Source: Macromonas bipunctata
Lineage (GTDB): Bacteria > Pseudomonadota > Gammaproteobacteria > Burkholderiales > Burkholderiaceae_C
Length of the DNA: 64,000 nt
Reading direction: 5' to 3'
Assembly (NCBI RefSeq): GCF_002837135.1
Contig: NZ_NWBQ01000048.1
Span: 1 to 64,000, forward strand
Under the pieces are notes generated by a model that did no database searches, was not told the DNA's origin, and worked only from the letters and a program-made list of their open reading frames with translations. This document shows, piece by piece, positions 1 to 8,088 of this stretch. The position numbers and the translations under genes are program-made. The first letter of the stretch is position 1. The number at the start of each line of letters is the position of its first letter.

Positions 1-1
1 C

Positions 2-1099
2 ATGCCGCTGGGCGACGACGACATCGTGCTGCCCTTTGGCCCCGGCGCTGAGCTGGGTGGCCGCAGCCCCGCCCCGGTGGCCCAGCGCAGCAACCGCCAC
101 CAGCCCCAGGCCGCCGCTGCCGCCCCGGCCAGCGCGGCCATGACCGCCAACGAGGCGCGGCTGGCGGGTGAGCTCAGCGGCCTCAAGGCGCTGATCGAGG
201 AACGCTTCAACACCATGTCGTGGCTGGGCGATGCGCGCCAGAACCCGCTGCAGGCCAACCTGATGCTCAAGTTTTTGCGCGCGGGCTACTCGCCCACCGT
301 GGCGCGTGCCGTGCTGGAGCGCATGCCCACCGACCGCACCCCCACCGACACCTTCCGCTGGGTGCAGGAAGTGCTGGCGCGCAACCTCAAGACCCCCACC
401 GACAACACCGCGCTGTGCGACGAAGGCGGCATATTTGCCCTGATTGGCGCCACCGGCGTGGGCAAGACCACCACCGCCGCCAAGCTGGCCGCCCAGTGCG
501 TCAAGGCCTACGGCGCCAACAGCGTCGGCCTCATCACGCTGGACAGCTACCGCGTGGCCGGTTACGAGCAGCTGCGCGCCTATGGCCGCATGCTGGGCGT
601 GGTGTCGCACCTGGCGCACGACCGCGCCGCGCTGCAAGACTTGCTCAGCCTGCTGGCCAACAAGCGCATGGTCATCATCGACACCGCCGGCCTGGGCCAG
701 CGCGATCCGCGCATCCAGGACATGCTGGAAGTGCTGGAAACGCCCAAGATCCGCAAGATGCTGGTGCTCAACGCCGGCAGCCACGGCGACACGCTGGACG
801 ACGTGCTGACCGCCTACAAGGACACCTCGCTCTACGGCGTGATCCTGTCCAAGCTGGACGAAGCCGCCAAGCTCGGCCCGGCGCTGGACGCGCTCATCCG
901 CCACCAGACCGTGCTGCGTGGCGTGACCACCGGCCAGCGCGTGCCCGAGGACTGGCAGCGCGCCGACGCCGCCGCGCTGGTGCGCATGTCGATGGGCAAC
1001 AACGGCAAGTCCGCGCACGATCCGCAAAGCACCGAGCTGGGCTACTTCTTTGCCCAGCCCACGCACGCGCCGGTCAAGCTGGACAACTGGCATGTTTGA
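2..1099 (+). CDS. flhF: Flagellar SRP-type GTPase FlhF (5'-truncated by window edge)
   Basis: FlhF is a signal-recognition-particle-like GTPase that sets the position and number of polar flagella and helps recruit early basal-body parts to the membrane. The visible 365 residues hold the NG domain: P-loop GATGVGKT (149-156), the DSYRVAGYEQLR stretch of G2, the DTAG motif in VIIDTAGLG, and SKLDE in place of the usual TKLD of G4. FlhF proteins are usually 400-500 residues with an N-terminal B domain. Only an Ala/Pro-rich linker precedes the NG domain here, so the ATG at base 2 is probably internal and the true start lies upstream. The stop overlaps the next gene by 8 bases, so the two are translationally coupled. 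Identification is secure; the start is unknown. Confidence 0.93.
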   Translation: MPLGDDDIVLPFGPGAELGGRSPAPVAQRSNRHQPQAAAAAPASAAMTANEARLAGELSGLKALIEERFNTMSWLGDARQNPLQANLMLKFLRAGYSPTVARAVLERMPTDRTPTDTFRWVQEVLARNLKTPTDNTALCDEGGIFALIGATGVGKTTTAAKLAAQCVKAYGANSVGLITLDSYRVAGYEQLRAYGRMLGVVSHLAHDRAALQDLLSLLANKRMVIIDTAGLGQRDPRIQDMLEVLETPKIRKMLVLNAGSHGDTLDDVLTAYKDTSLYGVILSKLDEAAKLGPALDALIRHQTVLRGVTTGQRVPEDWQRADAAALVRMSMGNNGKSAHDPQSTELGYFFAQPTHAPVKLDNWHV

Positions 1100-1805
1100 G
1101 CCCCACTTCGACCAGGCGCACGGCCTGCAGTCGCTGGTGCCGGTGCCGCCCACCCGGGTGCTGCCCGTGGTGGCCACCGAGGGCGACACCCTGTCGCTGG
1201 AGCTGCTGTGGACACTGGAGCGCGAGCTGCAGGCCCAGGGCCATACCCTGGTGGTGATTGACGGCCTGTGCGGCCTGAAACCGCAGGACGCGGCCCAGGG
1301 CCACCAGCGCGTGCTGCAACGCTGGCTGGCTGGCGTGCCCCAGGGCGTGGTGGTGCTGCTGCACGCGCAACTGCACCCGCTGGCGGTGCTGCTGGCCGAC
1401 AGCGAGGCCTCGCCGCTGGTGCCGATGGCGCTGGACGCCAAGGGCGTGGTGCAGGCCTACAGCGCGGTCAAGGTGCTGGTGCAGGCGGGCGGCCTGTTGC
1501 CGGTGGTGTTGCCGCGCGTGAGCGCGCGCCCGCCGGTGACCACCGCTGCCGCGCTGCAGACGGCGCAGCAGTCGCTGCAGCGTTGCTGCCACCAGTCCTT
1601 GCGCGTGTTGCCCTACGTGTGGCCGCTGGAGTACCATGAACACACGGTGCTGGAGCGCCGACCCCGGCAGGAAGCCTGCGTGCTGCGCGTGCTCGACAGC
1701 GCTTTGGTGCTGCCCGTTGCGCCTGCGCCTGCCGCTGAATCCGCCCCCGCCGTGGCTGCTGCGCCCGCCGCAGTGGCCCGCCCCGGACACTCCGTTCGCC
1801 GATAG
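1092..1805 (+). CDS. Protein in the flhG position, no P-loop; possible degenerate FlhG
   Basis: This 237-residue protein lies exactly where flhG (a MinD-like ATPase that limits flagellar number) sits in many genomes, overlapping flhF and followed by fliA. I see no KGGxGKT Walker A motif. A hydrophobic strand ending in Asp (TLVVIDGLCG, about residue 55), a strand VVVLLHAQLHPLAVLL, and a helix plus strand resembling the MinD core (AYSAVKVLVQAG then LLPVVLPRV) suggest a SIMIBI-like fold that has lost nucleotide binding. The C-terminal 30 residues are Ala/Pro-rich and low complexity. The start at 1092 is chosen because it overlaps the flhF stop; an in-frame ATG at 1050 lies inside flhF. The link to FlhG is inferred from position and fold pattern and is not proven. 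Confidence 0.6.
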   Translation: MFEPHFDQAHGLQSLVPVPPTRVLPVVATEGDTLSLELLWTLERELQAQGHTLVVIDGLCGLKPQDAAQGHQRVLQRWLAGVPQGVVVLLHAQLHPLAVLLADSEASPLVPMALDAKGVVQAYSAVKVLVQAGGLLPVVLPRVSARPPVTTAAALQTAQQSLQRCCHQSLRVLPYVWPLEYHEHTVLERRPRQEACVLRVLDSALVLPVAPAPAAESAPAVAAAPAAVARPGHSVRR

Positions 1806-1847
1806 AGTCAGAATACCGTGTTGTTCACCGCTACGGAGTTGCCCAAG

Positions 1848-2567
1848 ATGTACACCGCCAAAGGCACACTGGATCTCAACGCCCAGTTGCGCAAGTACAC
1901 CCCGCTGGTGCACAAGCTGGCGCACCACATGATGGTCAAGCTGCCCGCCAGCGTGGAAGTGGACGACCTGATCCAGGTGGGCATGATGGGCCTGAGCGAG
2001 GCGCTGTCGCGCTTTGAGCCGTCGCAGGGCGTGCAGTTCGAGACCTTTGCCAGCCAGCGCATCCGGGGCGCCATGCTCGACGAGCTGCGCGAAGGCGACT
2101 GGATGTCGCGCAGCCTGCGCAAGCAGCAAAAAGACATCGAGCGCGCCGTGCAGCGGCTGGAGCAGCGCCTGCAGCGCGTACCGCGCGAATCGGAGATTGC
2201 CACCGAGCTGAACCTGCCGCTGGCCGACTACCAGGAGCTGCTGGGCCGCGTGCGGGGCACGCAGCTGGTCTATCTGGAAGATTTGGCCGGCCAGGCCGAC
2301 GGCGAGGATCACTTTCTGGACCGCTACCTGCCCGGTGGCGCTGAGGTGGACCCTGAGCTGCTGCTGACCGGCCAGCGCATGCGCGAGGCGCTGGTGGATG
2401 CTATCGAGAAGTTGCCTGAGCGCGAGCAGTACGTGATGAGCATGTACTACGAGCACGACATGAACCTCAAGGAGATTGCCGCCGTGCTGGGCGTGACCGA
2501 ATCGCGCGTGTGCCAGTTGCACAGCCAGTCCATTGCCCGTCTGCGCGCCCGCTTGCGCGAGCACTGA
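1848..2567 (+). CDS. fliA: Flagellar sigma factor 28 (FliA)
   Basis: FliA is the sigma factor for late flagellar genes (flagellin, chemotaxis, motor); FlgM holds it inactive until the hook is complete. The 239-residue product has region 2 with HKLAHHMM, VEVDDLIQ and FETFASQRIRGAMLDELRE, and region 4 with LPEREQYVMSMYY followed by the helix-turn-helix LKEIAAVLGVTESRVCQLHS. The ATG at 1848 is preferred because GGAG lies 9 bases upstream and family members begin MYTA. A GTG at 1818 would add ten residues. Its gene order after flhF, and matching promoters before flgM and fliC1 in this window, fit its role. Confidence 0.95.
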   Translation: MYTAKGTLDLNAQLRKYTPLVHKLAHHMMVKLPASVEVDDLIQVGMMGLSEALSRFEPSQGVQFETFASQRIRGAMLDELREGDWMSRSLRKQQKDIERAVQRLEQRLQRVPRESEIATELNLPLADYQELLGRVRGTQLVYLEDLAGQADGEDHFLDRYLPGGAEVDPELLLTGQRMREALVDAIEKLPEREQYVMSMYYEHDMNLKEIAAVLGVTESRVCQLHSQSIARLRARLREH

Positions 2568-2592
2568 GCCGAAGCTTCAGGCCACCCGCATT

Positions 2593-3003
2593 TCAGGCCT
2601 TGAGCGGCGCCTGGCTGGGCCAGCGGCGCGAACCCATGCCGCCGCGCCCGCCCAGCTGCGCGTAGGTGCCTTGGTGCTGCTGCGGAAACAGGATGCCCAG
2701 CGCACGTTCAGGCCCAGCTGCCAGGCGCGCGGTGGTGTCGCGCAGGTGCTCCAGCCGCTGCTTGACTTGCTGGAACAGCGTGAGCACTTCCGCCGGGGGC
2801 TGGCCTTGCATCAGCGCGCGCGCCAGCACGGGGTAGGCCTGCGCCACCTGCTGCGCCAGCTCGCGGCACTGGGCGGCGTAGCCGTCGGCCTGCGCCGGGC
2901 TGTGGCTGGATTGCTGTGCCGCCACGCGGGCGGCGTCAAACTGGGCCAGCAGGCCTTCGAGCTGTTGCTGTGCTGCCGACCAGGGGGTTGTGGGTGCGAC
3001 CAT
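2593..3003 (-). CDS. flgN: Flagellar export chaperone FlgN
   Basis: FlgN is the cytoplasmic chaperone for the hook-filament junction proteins FlgK and FlgL and delivers them to the export gate. The 136-residue protein is mostly helical (a Gln/Ala-rich heptad-like stretch from about 10 to 95) with a short basic, Gly-rich tail, fitting FlgN in length. It is weakly conserved in sequence, so the call leans on its place directly after flgM in a flgA-flgM-flgN run that diverges from flgB. The ATG at 3003 is chosen; a TTG at 3012 in frame would add three residues. It converges on fliA with 25 bases between stops. Confidence 0.78.
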   Translation of the reverse strand: MVAPTTPWSAAQQQLEGLLAQFDAARVAAQQSSHSPAQADGYAAQCRELAQQVAQAYPVLARALMQGQPPAEVLTLFQQVKQRLEHLRDTTARLAAGPERALGILFPQQHQGTYAQLGGRGGMGSRRWPSQAPLKA

Positions 3004-3042
3004 GGTTGCCAAACGCCAAGAGGGGGTGGAAAGAAAGCGGGC

Positions 3043-3378
3043 TCAGTTGCTGCGGCTGGTGCGCCAGAGGTCGCGCGCGTTGGCCAGCATCTTGTCGGCA
3101 ATGGCGCCGGGGTTGGCCCGGAACGAGCCGTTTTCGATGGCGTCGCGCATGGCTTGCACCTTGTCGGCATTGAAAACGGCACTGGAGCCCGACGAACGGC
3201 TGGACGCGACCATGCTTTGTGTGGCGGACGATAACTGGACTTGCACCGACGCACCCGTGGCGGGGGCGTCGGCAGCGGGGCTGGCAGGCGCGGCGGCGGG
3301 CGCTGACCTACCGGCGAGCTTGGACGGCGCCGCAAGGGCGGCGCTGGCAGGCTGGTCTGACAGGTGGTGGATTTTCAT
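3043..3378 (-). CDS. flgM: Anti-sigma-28 factor FlgM
   Basis: FlgM binds FliA and keeps late genes off until it is exported through the finished hook-basal body. The 111-residue protein has a disordered Ala/Pro/Ser-rich N-terminal half and a conserved C-terminal FliA-binding part (VQAMRDAIENGSF, then ADKMLANARDLW). The start at 3378 follows a GGGAGAG ribosome site. It has its own sigma-28-like promoter at 3418-3444, consistent with the known feedback in which FliA drives extra flgM. It lies 82 bases after flgA and 39 bases before flgN. Confidence 0.9.
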   Translation of the reverse strand: MKIHHLSDQPASAALAAPSKLAGRSAPAAAPASPAADAPATGASVQVQLSSATQSMVASSRSSGSSAVFNADKVQAMRDAIENGSFRANPGAIADKMLANARDLWRTSRSN

Positions 3379-3388
3379 GGCACTCTCC

Positions 3389-3407
3389 CAGCCCCTTGAA
3401 CGGGCTG
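3389..3407 (-). promoter_or_regulatory. Stem-loop in the flgM leader
   Basis: A 6-bp inverted repeat (CAGCCC and GGGCTG, 7-base loop) lies between the sigma-28-like promoter and the flgM ribosome site. It is just upstream of the GGGAGAG and could tune flgM translation. It has no U-run, so a terminator role is unlikely. The function is a guess. Confidence 0.3.
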
Positions 3408-3417
3408 CGTGAATGCT

Positions 3418-3444
3418 GTATCGGCACAAATAAGGCCGACTTTA
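3418..3444 (-). promoter_or_regulatory. Sigma-28 (FliA) promoter of flgM
   Basis: On the minus strand this reads TAAAGTCG, 11 bases, GCCGATAC. The enterobacterial FliA consensus is TAAAGTTT, N11, GCCGATAA, so 13 of 16 positions match with the exact spacing. It sits about 40 bases before the flgM ATG and directly upstream of its leader. This is the best sigma-28 match I found in the window. Confidence 0.85.
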
Positions 3445-3460
3445 CCGGATTTTTTGCGCT

Positions 3461-4285
3461 TTAGATCTGAATCTCGACCGTGTCGGCGCTGCGCACCACG
3501 CCGACGATGACGCGCCCGCTGGCCATGCGCACGCGCACGCTCTGGCCCAGGTAGCCGTGGCCCACGGCCTCGCCGTTGGCGTTGAGCGCAAAGCCCTTGC
3601 CGCTGGCCACCACCTTGACCTGGGTGCCCGACGAGAACAACTGCGGCGCGCGCACCATGTTCTGGCGCAGCACCTGGCCGGGCAGGATGGCGCGCACCGC
3701 CTCGTTGCCCACCCACTGCTCCTCGCTGGGCAGCACGGGCGAGACGCCTTCGGCCCAATCCACCTCCGTCTGCTCGGCCATGTCGCGCGTGAGCACGGTG
3801 CCCGGCGTCAGCGTCTGGCGCACCGTCCACGCCGGGCCCCAGGCCTTGACGGTGATGGGCAAGAACACCCGCCACGGCGTGGGCCCCTGCACGCAGCGCA
3901 GGCCAATGCGGCTGCGGCCCCACAGCCGGGTGTTGGGCGGCAAAAAGGGCTCCACGCGCTGGCAGGGCGCCAGCCGCAGCCGGGTGTCGAGCTGGCCGAC
4001 GATGATCTCGGGCCGCAGCTGGCTGGGGGCGTTGCTGTCGCGGTTCTGCTGCCACTTCTGTTCTATCCACTGCTGGGCTTGCTGGCTCCAGGCCTGGGGC
4101 GGTGCGCTGGCGTAGGGCGTCTGGGCCTGCGCTGCGGGTGCCACGATGCCGGTGGCCAGCCCCCAGGCCAGCGCCACGCCACAGGCCAGCATGGCGGGCT
4201 TGGCGCCGCTGCCAACGCGTGCGCTGCGAACGTCATGGTGGGCGGGCAGGGCGGGGCAAGGGCGGGAGGGGGTGCGGTCAGACAT
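3461..4285 (-). CDS. flgA: Flagellar P-ring assembly chaperone FlgA
   Basis: FlgA is the periplasmic chaperone that helps FlgI subunits form the P ring around the rod. The 274-residue product has a hydrophobic export segment (MLACGVALAWG to about residue 55, AQA then Q as cleavage candidate). The SAF-domain half follows, with TLTPGTVLTRDM, RAILPGQVLRQNMV and the conserved end GRVIVGVVRSADTVEIQI. The N-region before the hydrophobic stretch is unusually long (about 30 residues), so the ATG beginning MLACG, or another start, could be the real one; a GTG at 4306 would extend it further. It diverges from flgB across 163 bases. Confidence 0.9.
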   Translation of the reverse strand: MSDRTPSRPCPALPAHHDVRSARVGSGAKPAMLACGVALAWGLATGIVAPAAQAQTPYASAPPQAWSQQAQQWIEQKWQQNRDSNAPSQLRPEIIVGQLDTRLRLAPCQRVEPFLPPNTRLWGRSRIGLRCVQGPTPWRVFLPITVKAWGPAWTVRQTLTPGTVLTRDMAEQTEVDWAEGVSPVLPSEEQWVGNEAVRAILPGQVLRQNMVRAPQLFSSGTQVKVVASGKGFALNANGEAVGHGYLGQSVRVRMASGRVIVGVVRSADTVEIQI

Positions 4286-4448
4286 GGTACGTGCCACTGT
4301 ACGCACCCAGGCCAGCGTGCGCTGCGGGCAATAAGGGGGTGTTTGGGGCCTTTATCGTGCCTTTGTGGCGGCGCCAGATTCCCACAATCGGGGCATCGAA
4401 ACGTGCTGCATGGGTGTGCAGCGCACCTTGTATGTTGTGAGGCCCGCC

Positions 4449-4889
4449 ATGATTGAGCAATTGACGAAACGCATGGAGTTGTATTCCAACTCGCTGCAGT
4501 TGCGCTCGCTGCGCCAGCAGGTGATTGCCAGCAACATGGCCAACGTGGACACGCCCGGCTACGTGGGGCGCGACTTCGACTTTGCCAAGGCGCTCAAGAA
4601 TGCCAACGGCCAGCAGCCAGGTGGCGCCACCGTGCTGCGCACCAGCGGCAGCACCGGCCTGGCCACCACCAGCGGCGCGCACCTGAGCACCGTGGAGCAC
4701 GTCGGCGCGCTGCAGGCCAGCGCCAAGATGGCCTACAACGTGCAGATCCAACCCTCAGCGGACGGCAACAGCGTGGACATGGATCAGCAGCGTGCCAACT
4801 TTACCGACAACGCCATCCGCTACGAATCGACGCTGCGCTTCATCACCGGCCACGTCAAGACCATGCTCAACGCCATCCAGGGCCAGTAA
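4449..4889 (+). CDS. flgB: Flagellar proximal rod protein FlgB
   Basis: FlgB is a proximal rod subunit at the base of the axial structure. The 146-residue protein carries the axial N-terminal motif as SNMANVDTPGYVGRDF and the C-terminal helix DNAIRYESTLRFITGH. The start at 4449 (MIEQLTKRMELY) matches the family; a longer in-frame ORF beginning at 4365 has no support. It is the first gene of the plus-strand run flgB to flgL. The 163-base gap to flgA must hold the run's promoter, but I could not pick one out with confidence. Confidence 0.93.
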   Translation: MIEQLTKRMELYSNSLQLRSLRQQVIASNMANVDTPGYVGRDFDFAKALKNANGQQPGGATVLRTSGSTGLATTSGAHLSTVEHVGALQASAKMAYNVQIQPSADGNSVDMDQQRANFTDNAIRYESTLRFITGHVKTMLNAIQGQ

Positions 4890-4910
4890 GCCACCATCAG
4901 GGAGTTCATC

Positions 4911-5318
4911 ATGTCGATGTTCGGAATTTTCAGTGTATCGGGCAGTGCCATCAGCTCGCAGGCGCAGCGCCTCAACGTGGTGGCCAGCAACCTGGCCAAC
5001 GCCGACGCCGTGGCCGGGCCCGACGGCCAGGCCTACCGCGCGCGCCAGGTGCTGTTCCAGACCGTGCCGCTGAGCAAGGACGGCGCCACCAGCGGCGTCA
5101 AGGTCAGCAACATTGTGGAAAGCGAAGTGCCCAACCGCCGCGTGTACAACCCGCAGCACCCCAGCGCCGACGACCAGGGCTACGTGACGCATTCCAACGT
5201 GAACCCGGTGGAGGAGATGGTGAACATGATCTCGGCTTCGCGCGCTTACCAAAACAACGTCGAGGTGATGAACACCGCCAAGTCGTTGATGCTCAAAACC
5301 CTGCAAATGGGCCAGTAA
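4911..5318 (+). CDS. flgC: Flagellar proximal rod protein FlgC
   Basis: FlgC is a rod subunit that assembles with FlgB and FlgF. The 135-residue length is normal for the family. The N-terminal segment has SSQAQRLNVVASNLANADA and the C-terminal part has VNPVEEMVNMISASRAYQNN, the two helices that form the axial coiled coil. A GGGAG ribosome site lies 7 bases before the ATG. It sits 21 bases after flgB. Confidence 0.95.
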   Translation: MSMFGIFSVSGSAISSQAQRLNVVASNLANADAVAGPDGQAYRARQVLFQTVPLSKDGATSGVKVSNIVESEVPNRRVYNPQHPSADDQGYVTHSNVNPVEEMVNMISASRAYQNNVEVMNTAKSLMLKTLQMGQ

Positions 5319-5353
5319 CCCGATATTGCACACATTGACACCGGAGCACCCTT

Positions 5354-6022
5354 ATGTTCATGACCCCTTTGTCGGCCACCGAAATTCAGACTTACAACGC
5401 CAACGGTGGCAAAAAAGCTGTGGACTCTGATCCACAAGCCATGCAGGATCGCTTTTTGAAGCTGTTGGTGGAGCAGCTCAAAAACCAAGACCCGATGAAC
5501 CCGATGGAAAACGCGGAAATGACCTCGCAAATGGCGCAGATCAACACCGTAACGGGCATCCAGCAGCTTAACAGCACCATGTCCAGCATCACCACCCAGT
5601 TCAATGCGTTGCAAAACATGCAAGGTACATCGCTGGTGGGCCGCCAAGTGCTGCTGCCGGGCAACCAACTGGCATTCGATGCCAATGGCGTGGGCCAAGG
5701 GGCGCTGGAATTGCCCAAAGATGCCAAGGGCGTGAAGGTGGAAGTCATCAGCACCACTGGCACCGTATTGGGTACGCTGAATTTGGGCGACAAAACCGCT
5801 GGTACCCACCACTTCAACTGGAATGCCCAAGCCGCTGGCGTGACCGATTTGAGCAAGGTCAAGAGCTTCCGCGTCACGTCCGACGTCAAGGGCGTGGCCG
5901 CCACCGTGACCACGCTGGCGCCGCAAACCGTGGAAAGCGTGAGCTTTGCCGACGGCGCCATGCGCCTGCGCACCAGCAGCGGTGGCACGGTGGCCTACGA
6001 CGACGTGAAAGAGTTTATGTAA
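5354..6022 (+). CDS. flgD: Hook-capping scaffold FlgD
   Basis: FlgD forms the cap on which FlgE hook subunits polymerise and is discarded when FlgK arrives. The 222-residue protein has the conserved N-terminal core DRFLKLLVEQLKNQDPMNP and NAEMTSQMAQINTVTGIQQLN, then a FlgD Ig-like/tudor part with GTVLGTLNLGD and the family-type end GGTVAYDDVKEF. An alternative start two codons downstream (MTPLSA) is possible. The hook genes follow directly. Confidence 0.95.
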   Translation: MFMTPLSATEIQTYNANGGKKAVDSDPQAMQDRFLKLLVEQLKNQDPMNPMENAEMTSQMAQINTVTGIQQLNSTMSSITTQFNALQNMQGTSLVGRQVLLPGNQLAFDANGVGQGALELPKDAKGVKVEVISTTGTVLGTLNLGDKTAGTHHFNWNAQAAGVTDLSKVKSFRVTSDVKGVAATVTTLAPQTVESVSFADGAMRLRTSSGGTVAYDDVKEFM

Positions 6023-6062
6023 GCCGGGCCCAGACGCCCATTTGTGCAACTTTTTTTGAAAA

Positions 6063-6360
6063 GCTGAGAGGAAACTACCATGAGCTTTAACATTGGACTG
6101 TCTGGCCTGAACGCTTCGGCCAAGAACCTGGACGTGATTGGGCACAACATTGCCAACGTCAACACCGTGGGCATGAAGACGCAGCGCGCCGAATTTGCCG
6201 AGCTGTACGCTTCGTCGTTGGGCTCTGCCGGTGGCATGGGCTTGGGCATGGGCACCAGCATTGCCACTGTGTCGCAGGAATTTACGCAGGGCAACCTGAG
6301 TGACACCGGCAACGAGCTGGATCTGGCCATCAACGGCGCGGGCTTCTTTACGCTGGAAGC
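6063..6360 (+). repeat. Direct repeat A, copy 1 (5' end of first flgE)
   Basis: Beginning at the ribosome site GCTGAGAGG, this segment repeats at 7791 with only scattered silent changes. It encodes 94 identical N-terminal residues in the two hook genes. The offset between copies is 1728 bases. Similarity decays gradually after about 6360. Confidence 0.9.
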
Positions 6361-7789
6361 TGGCAACGGCGAGCGCATTTACACCCGCGCAGGCAACTTC
6401 AAGCTGGACGAGCTGGGCGAGATTGTGGCCAACAACGGCGCCAAGCTGATTGACCCGACCACGGGCGACCCGTACAAGTGGCCCAACGGCGGTGTGGCGG
6501 CGGGCCGCGAAACCACTGGTATCACGATGGATTTGAACTTGGATACGAACGCCAAGATCGCAGCACCTGACCCTACTACAGGTCTGACCGATCCGCCGCT
6601 GAAAACCTACGGCACCACGTTGCAAGTGTTTGACCAACAAGGCGCGGCCATCAACATGGATTTCTATTTCAAGAAAACCGAGGCCAACACTTGGGCCGTT
6701 TACGCCAAATACCCGGAAGGCACAGGAGATGCTGCTGCACCCACTGCTGTGCCCACCGATGGGGGCGAGATCAACGCGGCATGGTCTGCAACGGATCCTG
6801 ATCGGTATGAGGGAACTGATGTCGACTACGAACCCGATTTGAAGCCGATTGCCTATTTGCAATTTGATTCGTTTGGAAAAATGAGCAAAATGACGACTGA
6901 ATCGGTTCTTGAGGCAGCTCCCACGATAAGTAAGACCCCTTCTCCCGCAGTAGGAACTGCTGCTACAGAAACCAGATTTGGTGGTTTTACGGGTACCAAT
7001 ACTGTAGGCTCTGTTGGTACTTTAACCGTTGATGTGGTGACCAGTACAGACGGCCCAGATGCTGATGCCATATTTGATACTGCAACTGGTGTTCGTAAAA
7101 GCTACGCCAACGCAAAGCTTACAAGTGGCACGGCTGCTTTTCCAGCTGCCAATGCGGTTCTAACCTCGGCGATTGATAATGGAGATGGCACACTTACAGT
7201 CTCTGGTAGTGGTAATACTTGGATTTTTGCTGTCCAAAGCGATTGGAAGCCAACCAATATGGCTGTTCCACCAGCCTTCAGTGTTTCGATTGACAATATT
7301 AAAAATACCAGCGGTGCTACCGACTCTATTGGCCAGTTGAACAGCCCAGAGGGCATTACGGTCGATTTTTCCAAGATCACCCAAAACGCCCAGGAATTCA
7401 GCGTGACCGCGCTGGACCAGGACGGCAACCCGCCCGGCTTCCTGACCAAGATCAGCGTGGAAGACGACGGCACCATCTCGGCCAAGTACACCAACGGCCA
7501 GACCGAATCGATGGGGCAGCTCAAGCTGGCCAACTTCCGCAACGTGTCGGGCCTGGAGCCGTCCAGCGGTGGTTACTGGGTGGAAACCAAGGACTCGGGC
7601 GGCCCGGTGTTTGGCGTGCCGGGTTCGGGCAGCTTTGGCTCGTTGCGCGGCGGTGCGCTGGAAGAGTCCAACGTGGACTTGACCGCCGAGCTGGTGAACA
7701 TGATGACCGCGCAGCGCAACTACCAGGCCAACTCGCAGACCATCAAGACGCAAGATCAGATCATGAACACCGTGATCAACCTGAAGTAA
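6080..7789 (+). CDS. flgE: Flagellar hook protein FlgE, copy 1
   Basis: FlgE is the subunit of the hook, the flexible joint between rod and filament. This 569-residue copy starts with the axial motif (SGLNASAKNLDVIGHNIANV), has the FlgE-type LDLAINGAGFF and RAGNFKLDELG stretches, and ends with SNVDLTAELVNMMTAQRNYQ. The central region, roughly residues 145-420 (surface D2/D3), is Thr/Ala/Asp-rich, is less GC-rich than the ends, and differs strongly from the copy that follows. Both copies keep intact reading frames and the same ribosome site (GAGAGGAAAC), so both look expressed. A single flgE is usual in a lateral or polar system. Confidence 0.93.
   Translation: MSFNIGLSGLNASAKNLDVIGHNIANVNTVGMKTQRAEFAELYASSLGSAGGMGLGMGTSIATVSQEFTQGNLSDTGNELDLAINGAGFFTLEAGNGERIYTRAGNFKLDELGEIVANNGAKLIDPTTGDPYKWPNGGVAAGRETTGITMDLNLDTNAKIAAPDPTTGLTDPPLKTYGTTLQVFDQQGAAINMDFYFKKTEANTWAVYAKYPEGTGDAAAPTAVPTDGGEINAAWSATDPDRYEGTDVDYEPDLKPIAYLQFDSFGKMSKMTTESVLEAAPTISKTPSPAVGTAATETRFGGFTGTNTVGSVGTLTVDVVTSTDGPDADAIFDTATGVRKSYANAKLTSGTAAFPAANAVLTSAIDNGDGTLTVSGSGNTWIFAVQSDWKPTNMAVPPAFSVSIDNIKNTSGATDSIGQLNSPEGITVDFSKITQNAQEFSVTALDQDGNPPGFLTKISVEDDGTISAKYTNGQTESMGQLKLANFRNVSGLEPSSGGYWVETKDSGGPVFGVPGSGSFGSLRGGALEESNVDLTAELVNMMTAQRNYQANSQTIKTQDQIMNTVINLK
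7352..7789 (+). repeat. Direct repeat B, copy 1 (3' end of first flgE)
   Basis: From the codons for GITVDFSK to the stop, this 438-base segment is nearly the same as 9026-9463. The two proteins differ at only one of the last 145 residues (Thr to Ser in GYWVETKD/GYWVESKD). Repeats A and B flank divergent middles. Confidence 0.9.
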
Positions 7790-7790
7790 C

Positions 7791-8088
7791 GCTGAGAGGA
7801 AACCACCATGAGCTTCAACATTGGACTGTCTGGCCTGAACGCTTCGGCCAAGAACCTGGACGTGATTGGGCACAACATTGCCAACGTCAACACTGTGGGC
7901 ATGAAGACGCAGCGCGCCGAATTTGCCGAGCTGTACGCCTCGTCGTTGGGCTCTGCGGGTGGTATGGGCCTGGGCATGGGCACCAGCATTGCCACCGTGT
8001 CGCAGGAATTCACGCAGGGCAACCTGAGCGACACCGGCAACGAGCTGGACTTGGCCATCAACGGCGCGGGCTTTTTTACGCTGGAAGC
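7791..8088 (+). repeat. Direct repeat A, copy 2 (5' end of second flgE)
   Basis: Second copy of the segment at 6063-6360, including the ribosome site. The first amino-acid difference between the two hook proteins is Gly95 to Ser (TLEAGNGE versus TLEASNGE). Confidence 0.9.

Noticed and set aside
1818-1847. GTG start ten codons upstream for fliA
   Set aside because: A GGAG site is placed correctly for the ATG at 1848, and family proteins begin at that Met.
1074-2564. 496-codon minus-strand frame across the flhG slot and fliA
   Set aside because: Antisense shadow of fliA and its upstream gene; the translation is His/Gln-rich and lacks motifs or a ribosome site.
5246-6862. 538-codon minus-strand frame across flgD/flgE
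   Set aside because: Opposite to well-supported flgC, flgD and flgE. The corresponding antisense frame occurs again opposite the second flgE, as expected from the repeat, not from selection.
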